DNA of 28,316 nt from Ichthyophonus hoferi (GCA_002751075.1 NAOQ01000023.1:206158-234473), one strand, 5' to 3'; positions 11,397 through 22,289 are shown, counted from the stretch's first letter. Made by a program: numbers and translations. The notes: a model not told the origin generated them from the letters alone.

Positions 11397-11857
11397 TTCC
11401 ACATTATATTTAAAAATATACTTTTCAAGGAGGTATAGCGTTGAAGCAAAATACGCTTTATTTATTTTTGTGCCCAAAGGCGAAAATGCATCTAGAAGGA
11501 AGGGAGAAGGGAAAGTCTCAAATAAAAATAAAACCTATTAGTAAAACATTAGGCAAGAACACTATTAAAAAGAAGAGAGAAAATATGTAGATAAATATAT
11601 CTGTGTTTTAATGATGCATACAGGTCTTTGTATGGGTGATATTAATATTCATGGAGAAGTTAAGAATAATAAGAATACGCAAACACCGCACTTGACTGAA
11701 GACTTACCAATCAAAAGTAGACATGGCTTACAGCCCAACAAATGACAGAAAGATAGAACATAAACCAAACTATTTAACTACAAAGATGGTGGTATACGCT
11801 AGTGCAATAAAGAACTAAAGTGAAAGACTAGAGCCAACAAAATAACAAATAACCGAA

Positions 11858-12232
11858 ATGTTCGTAAATAATCAATACTACAATACCGGTAGAGAAATGA
11901 TCTATCCTAGTACTTTAACGACGATTAAATGCGCACACATTGCGAATATTCTATATGGCGGTATTTTATTGGGCAAGGACGCACTAGAAAATTTTTTTAA
12001 AAAAAATTGTAATAATTGGAACAATAATAATATTACTAATAAAAATAGTAATAATAAAGTAAGAATAAGATTGAAAGTTACGTCTGAAATAAAAACTTTT
12101 TTTACCAATAATGATATAGATATATACCAAATAATAATTATTATTATACTTTTATATTTTACTTTGTTCCTGGTAGATAAGATAAGATCAAATGGGTCAA
12201 CAGTTCACATAAAATGTAAAATAGGAGGATAA
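11858..12232 (+). CDS. Unassigned 124-residue open frame, Asn-rich with one hydrophobic helix
   Basis: Not recognised. It starts with ATG and encodes an Asn-rich low-complexity middle (about residues 48-66) and one hydrophobic segment near 88-107 made mostly of Ile and Leu. It lies in the divergent intergenic region, same strand as the fucosyltransferase. It could be a chance frame in AT-rich DNA; the Ile run comes from an AT-only stretch. Weak support as a gene. Confidence 0.13.
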   Translation: MFVNNQYYNTGREMIYPSTLTTIKCAHIANILYGGILLGKDALENFFKKNCNNWNNNNITNKNSNNKVRIRLKVTSEIKTFFTNNDIDIYQIIIIIILLYFTLFLVDKIRSNGSTVHIKCKIGG

Positions 12233-12613
12233 GAGATATATCAATTGCATTTAAGTATAAAAATTAAATTCCTAAAAATATTTAAACTTTAAAATTAGAA
12301 AAAAATAAAAGAAAAATAAAATATTTTCTATATCTATACAGCTGGAAATTTGAAATCACAAGAAACTTTTAAATGGGCATGATTGATGGTAACCTAAAAA
12401 AAATGTTTAAAAAGAAATACTTTTGTCAATAAGCCAATCATGCGATTAGTCTGGGGATTTACAGCACATAGACTGGTAAAAGTATTCATAGTAACTATAA
12501 ATAAGTACACTAAACATACCAAATGTATAGGCGTAAGTTTATGTGTACGTATGTATGCATAAGTAGTAGTTTGAAGGTTTTTTTAGTTGTTCAATTGTGT
12601 TGAAGACTTTATC

Positions 12614-12636
12614 TTAGTAAGTCTTTAACTTACTAA
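12614..12636. promoter_or_regulatory. Perfect 9-bp inverted repeat upstream of the fucosyltransferase start
   Basis: TTAGTAAGT and ACTTACTAA flank a 5-base spacer, ending 55 bases before the predicted ATG at 12692. It could be a dimeric factor site or a 5' leader hairpin. No role is proven. Confidence 0.3.
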
Positions 12637-12691
12637 CATAACGTTCACCCAAATACCTTAACCTTAATTGTTATCGACGCTACAGCTCACT

Positions 12692-12709
12692 ATGTACCCT
12701 TTCACGTCG
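12692..12709 (+). CDS. Fucosyltransferase possible first exon (MYPFTS)
   Basis: ATG TAC CCT TTC ACG TCG is followed directly by a consensus donor GTGAGT. The exon ends in phase 0, exactly what the next exon needs at 13107 or 13110. It would supply the missing start codon for the membrane anchor. The evidence is phase, donor quality and position; no homology is possible over six residues. Confidence 0.5.
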
Positions 12710-15603
12710 GTGAGTCTACTATTCGTCTTGCTACAAATAGACACATATGCCAGTGTAGGCAGGTACTTAGGAAATAATTGTTGCACAGGTTATATTATTC
12801 ACTCAAAACTACAGCCGTACTTTATAAGAACAAACTAATGGCAATAAATATATGCAAAGTTACATTAGGCAGTGTAACTATTCTAGCTCTACCACTCTAT
12901 TTTATCGTTTAATCAATTGATCTCTGCATCCCAATTTCTTTTTATGGACCAAAAAACAATGCTTTTTAAAACAGTTTTATTGAATTTACCCAAAGAGGGG
13001 AATTTTTTAAAAAAAAATACTTTCTAGGAGTTGTAAGGAATTGTAGAACTTAAGTTTTAAAATAATTTATAATGTACAAATGTTGACCTTCTGTATATGC
13101 CTATAGCAGACAAGTAAAAGCAATATTCCGGCACGACACCGTGCCCGTATAATATCTTTTTTTTTAATTGCAACAATTGTCTTTTTAGTTCTTTTAAATG
13201 TAAAAGCGAGTAACCTTCGTCACTTTCCTGAGTACTATCAAAATGATCAGTCAATGGAGCAAAAGGTGGAAAGGAATGAAGAAAGAAAGATTTTAGACTC
13301 TACCATGGTAGAAGGAGAGAACGAGCAAGGAAAACATAAGGATGCGGATATTGAAGGTACGATATTGAAATTAGATCAGGAAATGCAGGTCTCTACACGC
13401 CGATATGGTGAAAACTTGAAGAAACTGCAAAATGAATTGAAAAATGCTGAAGACAAACTTACCAAGCTACTTAGTAAGGACAAGGGTGCTAACCCATATA
13501 TAAACGAAGAGCCAGCCTATTGTCTTGGTGGGGCGGGCTATTCTTGGGGACCATTTACAACTGGGCCTGAAACAGGTAAGCATTGCATTCGCTCTTGAGT
13601 TTCTCCAGTACTTTTCCTACTTTTATTTGTGTAGTATTATTACTTTCACTACCTGTGCATACTATTTGGTTTTATTTTTTATTCAAAAACACCACTATGT
13701 GTATATAAGCAATACCAATACACGTCACAGTATTACACATAACAATATATATATATAATAAAAATAAAAATTAGAGAAAATAAGTTATCATAAATATAAT
13801 GCCTAGACACCAAAGGAAATGTTAAGAATTCTTTTTCACCATTAGAGCAATTCAGCTCGACAATCTGTTCATATCCTGTATATATTTTGTTCAATTGTCC
13901 AATATGAGTTGCTTGTTTCTTGTTTTAACCTATTGGTGAGTAAGAAGAATCAATCATCATGTCTTGTGTACATGTCTTATTTAATATCTTTTGTTTCCTT
14001 TTCTTTTGTGTTGTCTACCTGTAGCAACTCACACCACATTTTGCCACTTATTCTGTATATGGCATTATTGAATTACATTTGTTTTTTTGACAATTCTTAG
14101 TTTCTTAAATTTAAATTCCCTTCTTGCCATTATTTAAGTGGGCTTCTTGTTTTTTTTTTAAAAGCTGGTATTATATTTAGGGGAACGGTGTCTAGAATAT
14201 TGATTCGTTCTTTTTTTTTGACATTATAATGGTTCTTTGCTGTGTGACTACAAAATAATAATAAAATATTTATAAAGAGAAGACATTTGAATAGACAGGA
14301 GGTTGTACACACTTTAATTTTAAATATATATTGGAAATACTGTCGGCTTCTAGAGCAAATAGTGAATTCTAGATTAAGTTAAATAAAGAACACTAAATTA
14401 TCGACATAAATGATAGGTGCATTATTGTAAAAATTGATGGTGCCAAGAATAATACCTGCTTCATACTACATAAGTCATATATGTTTTTATGCCTATATAT
14501 TATTGTAAATTACCTTGATATTTTTTGGGTGCTTATGTCTCAGAATAACATTGGCGTGATGTGAAAGAGGGAAAGAAGATGTGATGAATTATATTAATCT
14601 TACATAAAGTTTGTTTTATAATATTTCCCTGTATTAGCTCATAACTCACTTCCACTCTATATCAGGATGTGAACGACGCTGCACTTTTGGAATGGATTAC
14701 AATCAAGCGAAATCAGCTGCTGCTATTATTGGTACACCAATGAGTGATAGAATAGCAAAACAACCTGGGCAAAAAATGTTTGCTTTTAGTCTTGAATCAC
14801 CTGCAAACTTTGGGGTCTGGGCAAGTGAAGAGAGAATGAAAAAATTTGATTTCACCCTTCATTACCGATATGACGCTGATGTACCTCTACTGGGACAGGT
14901 TGGAGATTTTATGCCCCACCCCAACCCACTCACGAGCTTACCTGATTTCAATGGACTGCCATGGATATCGTATGAAGATCGCTTGAATAAGCCTATTATT
15001 TCTATTGTAATATCAAATTGTGCTGGAAGAAATGGACGTGACCAGGTGATCGAGAGATTGTTGGCCACTAATATTACTGTGGCTAGTTATGGTAATTGTC
15101 ACAATAACGCAAGAATACCTTCAGGTGATAGTCTACCTAAAGATCCCGTTGCTGCCCGGTTCATTACCCAGGGCGATAAATTTCGTCAGAAAGAGGGCAT
15201 TGTAGCCATGCATTTATTTCATTTTGCAGCTGAAAATTCAGATTGTGATTACTACCACACTGAAAAAATATACCAGGCTCTACGATCTGGCGCTGTTCCT
15301 GTTTACATGGGTGGGAAAACAATTACAGATTTTGTTCCTCCAGGCTCTATTGTTGATATGCGTGATTTTGAAACTCCTGAAGACTTGTCAGTGTATCTTC
15401 AGGCTGTTGCAGCAAACAAAAACCTTTATATGCAATTCCATGCATGGCGTTTACGTCCTCTACCTGATTTTATTAAGGAAAAGCTTGAGATTGCAAAAAT
15501 GGAACGTACCCCAAAGTGGTATTGTGATATTTGTAAACTAGTACGTGGTCCTGATAGGCCACCTGCAAGGCCTGATATAAGTTGTGAGACAAATAGGTTT
15601 TAA
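12692..15603 (+). CDS. GT10 alpha-1,3-fucosyltransferase-type enzyme, Golgi type II membrane protein
   Basis: Predicted 474-residue protein from three exons (12692-12709, 13107-13575, 14666-15603). GT10 enzymes move fucose from GDP-fucose to glycans in the Golgi lumen. Order of parts in the model: short basic tail ending RHRAR, one membrane helix (about residues 21-38), a stem with charged coiled-coil sequence (to about 150), then the catalytic region with CERRC (164-168), SLESP (204-208), YRYD (229-232), VISNC (277-281), ENSDCDYYHTEK (352-363) and GAVPVYMGG, the typical GDP-fucose signature. A C-terminal CDIC (449-452) resembles the paired cysteines that close GT10 domains. One NIT glycosylation site is seen. 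All recognised motifs are present, so the enzyme should be active. I cannot tell the acceptor sugar; the C-terminal CxxC and the wording of the signature recall core alpha-1,3 types. Exons 2 and 3 are certain; exon 1 is inferred. Confidence 0.93.
13107..13575 (+). CDS. Fucosyltransferase exon 2: membrane anchor and stem
   Basis: The frame is open from a TAG at 13104. It encodes a basic stretch (RHRAR), then ARIISFFLIATIVFLVLL, a clear signal anchor, and a charged, Glu/Lys-rich stem with a likely coiled coil before the GPETG that leads into the catalytic domain. The first ATG in frame is at 13254, after the anchor, so translation probably starts in an upstream exon. The acceptor is a tandem TAGCAG, giving exon starts at 13107 or 13110 (one Gln more or less). 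Donor GTAAGC at 13576. Confidence 0.85.
13576..14665 (+). other. Fucosyltransferase intron 2
   Basis: Starts GTAAGC and ends CTATATCAG. T-rich with several oligo-T runs on the sense strand. I see no nested gene; short frames inside are low-complexity. Confidence 0.85.
14666..15603 (+). CDS. Fucosyltransferase exon 3: GT10 catalytic domain
   Basis: Begins after acceptor ATATCAG and joins in phase to give GCERRCTFGMD; the ATG at 14692 is internal. It contains the whole catalytic part: SLESP, YRYD, VISNC, the ENS..DYYHTEK signature, VPVYMGG, a conserved Trp-Arg after the sugar nucleotide site, and CDIC near the end. The stop TAA is at 15601-15603. The intron before it is 1,090 bases. Confidence 0.96.
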
Positions 15604-17546
15604 AACATATCTATTTTTTGTTGGTTTAATAGCATTATATGATTAGATCCCGTTTTTTTTTTTTAGCAAAGAAACACAAGTCACTACATGTAATAATTTA
15701 GTAAGTGTTTAGTTTTTTCTAAATTGAGTAATAATATACGTAACTCAATGATATAACTAGGACTATTTAACTTCTTTGATATCTAAGCTACCCATTAATA
15801 TTTGAGTGTACAGGATTGGCTTTTAAAAAAAGAAAAAACCCCTTTAGCAACAGTGTAGCACTTTTAAGTTTACATCTGTTATTGTATGTAGCTAGTAGTC
15901 TTTATTTATGTTATTGATCTTATTCCTTTTTCAAACTATATCAACGGGTAACATACATTCAATCTGGACCAGGTCTTCACTTCAACGGAATCTAATGTAA
16001 TAAAATGCTTTCAGCAATTAATTATAGACAAAACAATAAAAAAGGTTGTTGATAGTAAAAAGAATAACGTGTCCTCTTTCACTACTAACAGCAAAAGATT
16101 GCCAAATAGTCAGGAGAACAAACTTTGATAACCAACACATACCCCTAGGCTCTGAAAAGAACTCATAGACTCTTAGCCTTGATTTGAGGCAATAATTTTT
16201 AGTCTGCAAGGTCCTTACCTCTCATAAGATCCAAAATTGGGCTAACTTGTTCCCATAATTAACATGTATTTCTACCGCAAATAACGGTTCATATAGATGT
16301 CAATATTGCCGCCAATTGGGAGTATAATAACTAATATAAATTTGGCTATTGCTCACACTTAAGAGGATTCCACAGAAGGCTACAATAAGAATAAAAATAA
16401 TATCAATAATCATTTCAAAACAAACTAAAACAGATAAAGTTAGATCCTTTAACCCTTACCTCTAAATATAACTTTATATTTCTCTCCTGTGAATTTTTTA
16501 AAACACAGTAACACTACCATATTTGCATAAATGTTCTTTTTTTTTAGAAGAAAAGGCTTGTGTATAATATGAAAGTTATCAGAGCTATTGCAATCTAGTA
16601 AATTTAATATCAAATACATCCTAAAAAATTCTGAGTACTTCGTAAAGTTCATGGACATATGTCATCATTGTGTGGTATCCTTAATATCTGTTGATCTTTT
16701 GTTCCAGGTGATAGTAGAGCATAATGCAGTAAAGCTTCGTAATGACTCCTTATTAAGCTAAACAATGAAACTTGCAAAAATTAAATAGCCCTGACTAAAA
16801 GCCAATGGAGGAACTTTTCCATGTTAGACTTTCTACAATTTCTTAACGGAAGGAGGATTCTTGAAGCGGAATAATGCTGACTGCTTGACTCACTGATATA
16901 TATCGTGAAAAGAAAAAAACAACTTGTTTTTACTTTTCTCTAACTGGTGGTCCAAAAAATGGACTTAGTTGACGGCTCATACTAAAAAGTAATTAAAGAT
17001 GTATTGAAATCATGTTTACGGTTTTGACCACAGGCATTTTAGTCTGGGGCTTTTCGGCCATTACTAATGAATTGAGTTGGTGTTATTAGTTTTCCGCCGA
17101 TGTACTAACCCGTCAGTATCCTACATTGCGCTCATTTTCTAGATAGTTCAACATTTTGAATTTAAACTAGTTTCTTAATAAATAAAAAATGGACGTTTAT
17201 ACGAATGACTACCTAAGTTTTTCCTTTATTCTCATAAAGAAGATATACTACGTTAAAACAAAATACTTTTTATCAAAAAACAAATAACGGATCTGTTGAT
17301 CTACAATGAGAAGCCTATTTAGAACCGTGAGCCAATCAGTATAATACTGAAGTTGCCGAAATTAGTATCTATATTTAAGTATTCCACCGCCAATTAGAAA
17401 CTAAGAGCCTTGTAACCAATGAGATGGCGCAGAAGGTTAATTACCCATTCATTAATAAATTAAAATAATCCTAATACTAGCTTAACATTACAACAGATAA
17501 ACTCCACTTTGTACTACTTATCTCTGCTCTGATTCAAAAGGGATAA
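15604..17546. other. Fucosyltransferase 3' UTR and gene-poor AT-rich DNA
   Basis: After the 3' UTR (to about 16.05 kb) nothing can be assigned. Two minus-strand AGAGGTAAGG sequences near 16217 and 16459 look like donors, but I could not find matching acceptors or a coherent coding frame. Confidence 0.6.
15999..16040 (+). terminator. Candidate polyadenylation signals of the fucosyltransferase
   Basis: AATAAA occurs at 15999-16004 and again at 16035-16040, about 395 and 430 bases after the stop. They are the first such hexamers downstream on this strand that I found. In AT-rich DNA these can be chance. Confidence 0.4.
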
Positions 17547-18040
17547 ATGCTTTGTTGCACTTGGATGCAAATGCAAAAATTGAACAATGAGCTCGATCAG
17601 TAAGCGATGATATATTCTAATGTAAATAATAACTATCGTCGCTATTTAATATTAGTAAGTAGTTCATTGAGTTCTGAACGAGCGAGTGATCTGGACACTC
17701 GATTATCATACACGAGAGCCAGTAGTGGATTAGACATTACAATAACGATGTGTTTATTACATCTATATAATAAAATACAAAGTGCTTTTGTGTACGTTTA
17801 TGAGAACTTTGTATTTTGCTATAGATCTCCTTTCTATATAGAATGGCTTTTTAGCCAGCTACCTCATTGGTGTAACTACTTGCAAATTGCAAATTGTCTG
17901 TTGATAAATTAATCAATCAGGTCAGGTTGAAAGATTGTATCCAATTAAAACATTATGCAATTAAATCACTATGCAACTAACTAATCTTGAGAATTGATCT
18001 ACCTATTATCTTGAGCCACGATCAAACCTTTTATTCATCT
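17547..18040 (+). repeat. Dispersed repeat family, copy 1
   Basis: Shares with copies 2 and 3 the blocks TTCTGAACGAGCGAGTGATC, AGAGCCAGTAGTGGATTAG, ACATTACAATAACGATGTG and, further on, GAGAACTTTGTATTTTGC. A downstream block ATCTACCTATTATCT is shared with copy 2 only. No terminal repeats or coding domain recognised. Outer limits are approximate. Confidence 0.75.
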
Positions 18041-18452
18041 GTAGTTAGCGATCATCTTAAAACACTAAACTGTTAAGTAGAAAACTTGTCCTGAGAAAAT
18101 GTCTGATACCCGCTGATCTAGTTGGAAAATAAAAGAATATCAGTCAGACATGTCTGTTTTTCTATTACCCATCAATCATTGTTATACAGGTAACGGTAAT
18201 TACTAAAAAATATCTTAACTGTCATGCTGTGATAAGTTTCCATTATTGCATTACGTTAATTGTGCTGTATTGATTGCTATAATCTAACTTGCTTAATACA
18301 ACTGCATTTATAGACAAACACCAAAAGTAATTATGGTTTACCCAACACACAATCATGTACCTTCAAAGCTGTCAATTGATTTAAAAAATAATCAAATGCT
18401 CAATAGCATATGTTTGATCCAAATTAGAGATAAACTATTGTAGCCCTGGTCA

Positions 18453-18632
18453 ATGGATGAATATTCCTCTAAAATTGTTGTTGTCTCAAGGTTATTGTTG
18501 GAAGTATTAACCAGGTCCATGAGGATAGGAAAGAAAGTTCAAGTTATACTTTCTACTGACTCAGAAGAATCAACCACCAGTAATAGCAATCTGGTAAACA
18601 GGACTCCTCTCCCTGCAGATTTTGACTTTTGA
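18453..18632 (+). other. Unassigned 59-residue open frame, acidic Ser-rich end
   Basis: Starts MDEYSSKIVVVSRLLLEVL and contains RIGKKVQVILSTDSEES. I do not recognise it. A frame on the other strand at 18903-19085 has a similar basic-then-SDSED arrangement. It may be a chance frame or a relic. Confidence 0.12.
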
Positions 18633-18902
18633 GTAATGAGTGTAATTAATAGGTTGCGTTTTGGACAGATGTCATCTTCTAATAAAAATAAAGTTCTAAC
18701 TTCCAGTCATAACTGAATTAAAAAAGATATTTTTGATTTAAGTCAAACAACTTTTATTTGCAAATGTAATCTTCTTCCATTTATGTTTCCTGTTTTACCA
18801 ACTCAAGTGAACATATCAAAGTTATATCATAAAAGATGATTCATCAAAGCTTGTCATTAACGTAAAACTACTGAATGAAACAGAGCTGAGGCTAAAGTCT
18901 AT

Positions 18903-19085
18903 TCACAGTGGATTTACTGGTTCTAATTCTTTTCTGGGAAGATCCTCTGAGTCTGAGGAAAAAGTGATCTTCATTTTCTTGGCTTCATTTGCAAACCATG
19001 GGATGAAAAACAGGGTTTTGATGTAATTCTTCTTGTTGTAAATGCTCTTTTTTGTATTATTATTACGATTAATGATTGTTATCAA
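18903..19085 (-). other. Unassigned 60-residue open frame with SDSED motif
   Basis: Ends EAKKMKITFSSDSEDLPRKE and then a Pro-containing tail. The wording resembles the acidic N-terminal ends of many nuclear or transposase proteins, but is too short to assign. It lies opposite in strand to the similar frame at 18453-18632. Confidence 0.12.
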
Positions 19086-19843
19086 TTAGAGAGTTACACA
19101 TTTTTTTATTAAAAACATTTGCTCATATAATATTTGAGCAGTCCTTTACTATGACCTGTACCCTAGTTATGTATTTCTTCATAAATGACTGACCTGTTAT
19201 TCATACTTTAACCTAGTTGCTCGGTTAAAACGTGGTGCAAGAACGTCGACTTTGAAGGCACATGTAGTACAACCGACAAGCTGGTAGCAAGTAGATTATA
19301 AAGTAATTGATCCAATCCAATATTAGTTGTTTGATGATATTCTAAATTGGATGAAATGATTCGTCAACTCATTAATTGGAAGTGAGAAATAGAATCAATG
19401 GCTTGGATATTAACAAAAACTTCATTCAAATAAGGCCACATATATAAGACCAATTGTAGAATTAAGGTTAAGTTATGGTCAAGAAAGTTTAGTAGGCCTT
19501 ATTGGTTTCATGTGAACCACGTTAGCCTTTAAGAAACCATATGACCATTTCCATTTGAATCCAAATATGAAAAATGGCTACGTTGACATTTTCAATAAAC
19601 AAAGGTCATGAAAAAAAATAAAAGGAACAAAAATAACAGAAGAAAAAAATGGAAAATGACATATGAACCACTATAAATCAAGCTTTGTATTTCTTAAAAC
19701 TTGCTAACAAGATCTTACATACACATATTTTTAATGAAGGTTAGAAGGTACTTAACCTGAATTTTATAACCATTATATTTTATTGTAAGGACTAGTTCTT
19801 TATTGGCACTTGATTATAATCATCAGTACTCAGATCTGCCTCT

Positions 19844-19881
19844 TATTGAAAATACTAATAATTCTTTAATTATTTTCAATA
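19844..19881. repeat. Perfect 11-bp inverted repeat
   Basis: TATTGAAAATA and TATTTTCAATA separated by 16 bases, in AT-rich intergenic sequence. A chance origin is possible given the base composition. Confidence 0.6.
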
Positions 19882-20264
19882 GTAATAATAATTAATACAT
19901 ATGCCAAACTTTAGCACCTCTTATTGATCATTCACACAGTACTATTACTACAACTGTACCTAAATGTGCATCAAACACATCTCATTTTCTTACTTAAAGT
20001 AGATTACAGCAAAGCCATTTCTGTTGATATTACAGCAAGAGAAACTTCTAAACAATACCCGATTAGAGTCCCAAATGTCTGTAGACAAATCACCAGAACC
20101 ACTGCATCTTCCTTAAAAAACATTTCAAAATGAAGTATTGGAGTGGAGTTAAGAATTAAAATCCATCATATGATGTGAAAATCCCAAATCACAACCCAAG
20201 TGTTATCATTATTCTGGAATAATTGGCTTCAGATAGTTCATGCCTCTTTTCAAATTAAGTTAAG

Positions 20265-20297
20265 ATACCATATTTGACCAGAGGTCAAATATGGTAT
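20265..20297. repeat. Perfect 15-bp hairpin with 3-base loop
   Basis: ATACCATATTTGACC, loop AGA, then the exact reverse complement. The arms match at every position. I found no target-site duplication or longer inverted arms around it, so it is not clearly a transposon end. Confidence 0.85.
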
Positions 20298-20317
20298 GTG
20301 ATGACGTCTCTTGGAAA

Positions 20318-20512
20318 TCAAAAAACTCTGCGTGGATTAATATCCTCTGATTCTTCACTTGACTCTGCTTTACTGGTCTCTTGACGTGTGAATTTGGTGC
20401 CTTCCTTAAAGAGGTGTCTCTGAGTAAACTGATCGTCCCTTAAATCCAAAGAATAAGTAATTATCTGTCTATTCTTCCTTTTAGTAGCTACAGGTCCTGT
20501 CTTTTTAACCAT
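20318..20512 (-). other. Unassigned 64-residue open frame, basic start and acidic Ser-rich end
   Basis: Starts MVKKTGPVATKRKNRQ and ends with KAESSEESEDINPRRVF. Composition is plausible for a short nuclear protein or an exon. No family recognised; no splice signals that I trust. Confidence 0.15.
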
Positions 20513-20791
20513 AGTTACAAATTATTTATGTTTTAAGGTGGCAATAATCTTATCTGGTGACTCTTGACTTAAGAAATTTGTAGCTAGCTAGCCAAGCGTA
20601 AACTAAGTATGCAATACTCAAATTTATTCTTGTAACTTATAAACAGGATTCAGACTAAAACCGGGTTTGTTTGGTTATATAGTTGTTGGATTATGCCAAA
20701 CCAAATTGATCATGTTATTATTTCACACGTATAAATGCATTTCCCAATAGGAGATCAATGTGGCTGTTTTATGACATGTTCTTAGAAACAA

Positions 20792-20925
20792 GTTGACCAA
20801 TGACTATTCAAAGAATTATCAAGAAACTTATATATCAACTGCTGTTGTAAACTAATCAGCCAATGACTATTGAAAAGATGATTATTGAATTTACATATAA
20901 TGTGTATCATCAATTGTTCTGCATA
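20792..20925. repeat. Degenerate ~66-bp tandem duplication
   Basis: Two units start GACCAATGACTATTCAAAG and GCCAATGACTATTGAAAAG, about 66 bases apart, each followed by TTAT/TATTGA-rich sequence. A third related CCAAT block (GCCAATAGTCTATTGAA) is found near 27.44 kb. Confidence 0.45.
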
Positions 20926-22091
20926 TGATCAAAACTAATGACCAACACTATTTAAAACCATGGTAAAGTTACACTCTAGACTGCACTAAAAATCTAGTCC
21001 TAATTAAATACAATTAGTGGCATCATTAAATTAATTAATTGTCATTAATTAATATCTAAGTTTTAATTATTGATTTTAACCTCATTCTAAACGCTTCTTA
21101 GCATCTAGAGGTTCAATGTTATATAAATAATAAGTATTTTTGCACAAAATATCATGCATATTTTAGCCAAACACTTGAAGTAATTGAAATACTTTAACAA
21201 AGTCACCTCTAAGTGTTATAAGGCATCTAGCAGTAACTATTACTAAAATACATTAATTATAATATATCTTAGCTACAGTGATGTACTGCTAAACCCATTA
21301 GCCACTTAATGTAAAATATGCATAAGTGTCAATTTTGCTAGGCCCATATTTTTAGAGGTATGATGTTATATACCACTCATATACTTAATATACGCAAACC
21401 CGTGCTAAATATATATAACAACAGACATCTTTTGACTAGCATCTCTATCTTTATCTCATTAATTTGACACTGTATGGCTTAAAAAATGTTTAAATCTTAT
21501 GCCTTACAGCATTTAAAATTTATGCTTTGTTCTCCTAAGCACTTCCACAATAGCTTAGTCTTATATAAAATAACAGCAGATAAATTCATTACATTATTGA
21601 TACCTATGCTTTAAAAAACGCTGTTACAAGTCTTTTCCTAATGTGTTATACATGTGTTGCATGGCCCCAGCAAACGTTTCATCGTGATATACAAGGACCT
21701 CTCCAAGTTTTCCTCGGGGTATTCCATTGATTTGTCTTATTCATTAATGATTTCACACATTACACAACAGTATACTGTATGAAATATAAAAGTGAGATTT
21801 ACCATTACTTCCATTTTTTTATGTGCTCAGTGCATGCCAAACATACACCTCTCTGGATCTCCATCTTTTACACCAACCAGGGAATTGATTATATCCATGC
21901 TGCTTTACTGTTTAGCTCACTTCCCGGAGTATTATCCATCACGCTACACTACAGTATGTGCTGCAATATTATGGCCTCTCTGAAGACATGAGTAGACACA
22001 TTGTCAACATAGCATACATTGCCATGCACGCAACCGTAGTTTCTTATCTGTTCTGAGAATTATCCATATGTGTTGCTATCTTTACTTGTAA

Positions 22092-22289
22092 CTTAACTCC
22101 TACCACTGCTTAAAACGTTTAGACAGACTTCTTAAACACTCTGGCACAAATATTCTGTACCTCTATACTACCCTTGCACCTTTGTGTAAAAAATATAGGA
22201 TCACACCAACACAACCACTAGATATTCAAAATTTACAATCTGCAGCAATAAAGCATGTCTTCTTGGGCACTCAGATGTGCAGAATGGTT
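22092..22289 (+). other. Unassigned stop-free stretch of 66 codons without a start
   Basis: Contains CLKRLDRLLKHSG and CKKYRITPTQPLDIQNL, which read like ordinary protein rather than low complexity. No ATG start in frame and no recognised family. It could be an exon or an old remnant of a mobile element. Confidence 0.13.

Larger units (their letters stand above)
11397..12691. promoter_or_regulatory. Shared upstream region of the divergent VPS35L and fucosyltransferase genes
   Basis: About 1.3 kb between the two predicted starts, so it should hold both promoters. I see no clear TATA box at the expected distance for either gene. The region contains the AT-rich 124-codon open frame listed separately, and the inverted repeat near 12.6 kb. 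Confidence 0.45.
18641..22091. other. Gene-poor AT-rich region
   Basis: Apart from the short frames, hairpins and 66-bp duplication listed separately, I see no coding signal, RNA gene or recognisable mobile element here. Confidence 0.5.

Noticed and set aside
14862-15541. Frames overlapping the fucosyltransferase exon on either strand
   Set aside because: Shadows of the real frame with no recognisable content.
16217-16468. Two AGAGGTAAGG donor-like sites on the minus strand suggesting a gene
   Set aside because: I could not find a coherent open exon between plausible acceptors and these sites; the intervening sequence has stops in all frames I read.
18145-18156. CAGACATGTCTG, which fits a p53-family half-site
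   Set aside because: A single half-site in non-coding DNA is expected by chance, and no second half-site or gene is near.
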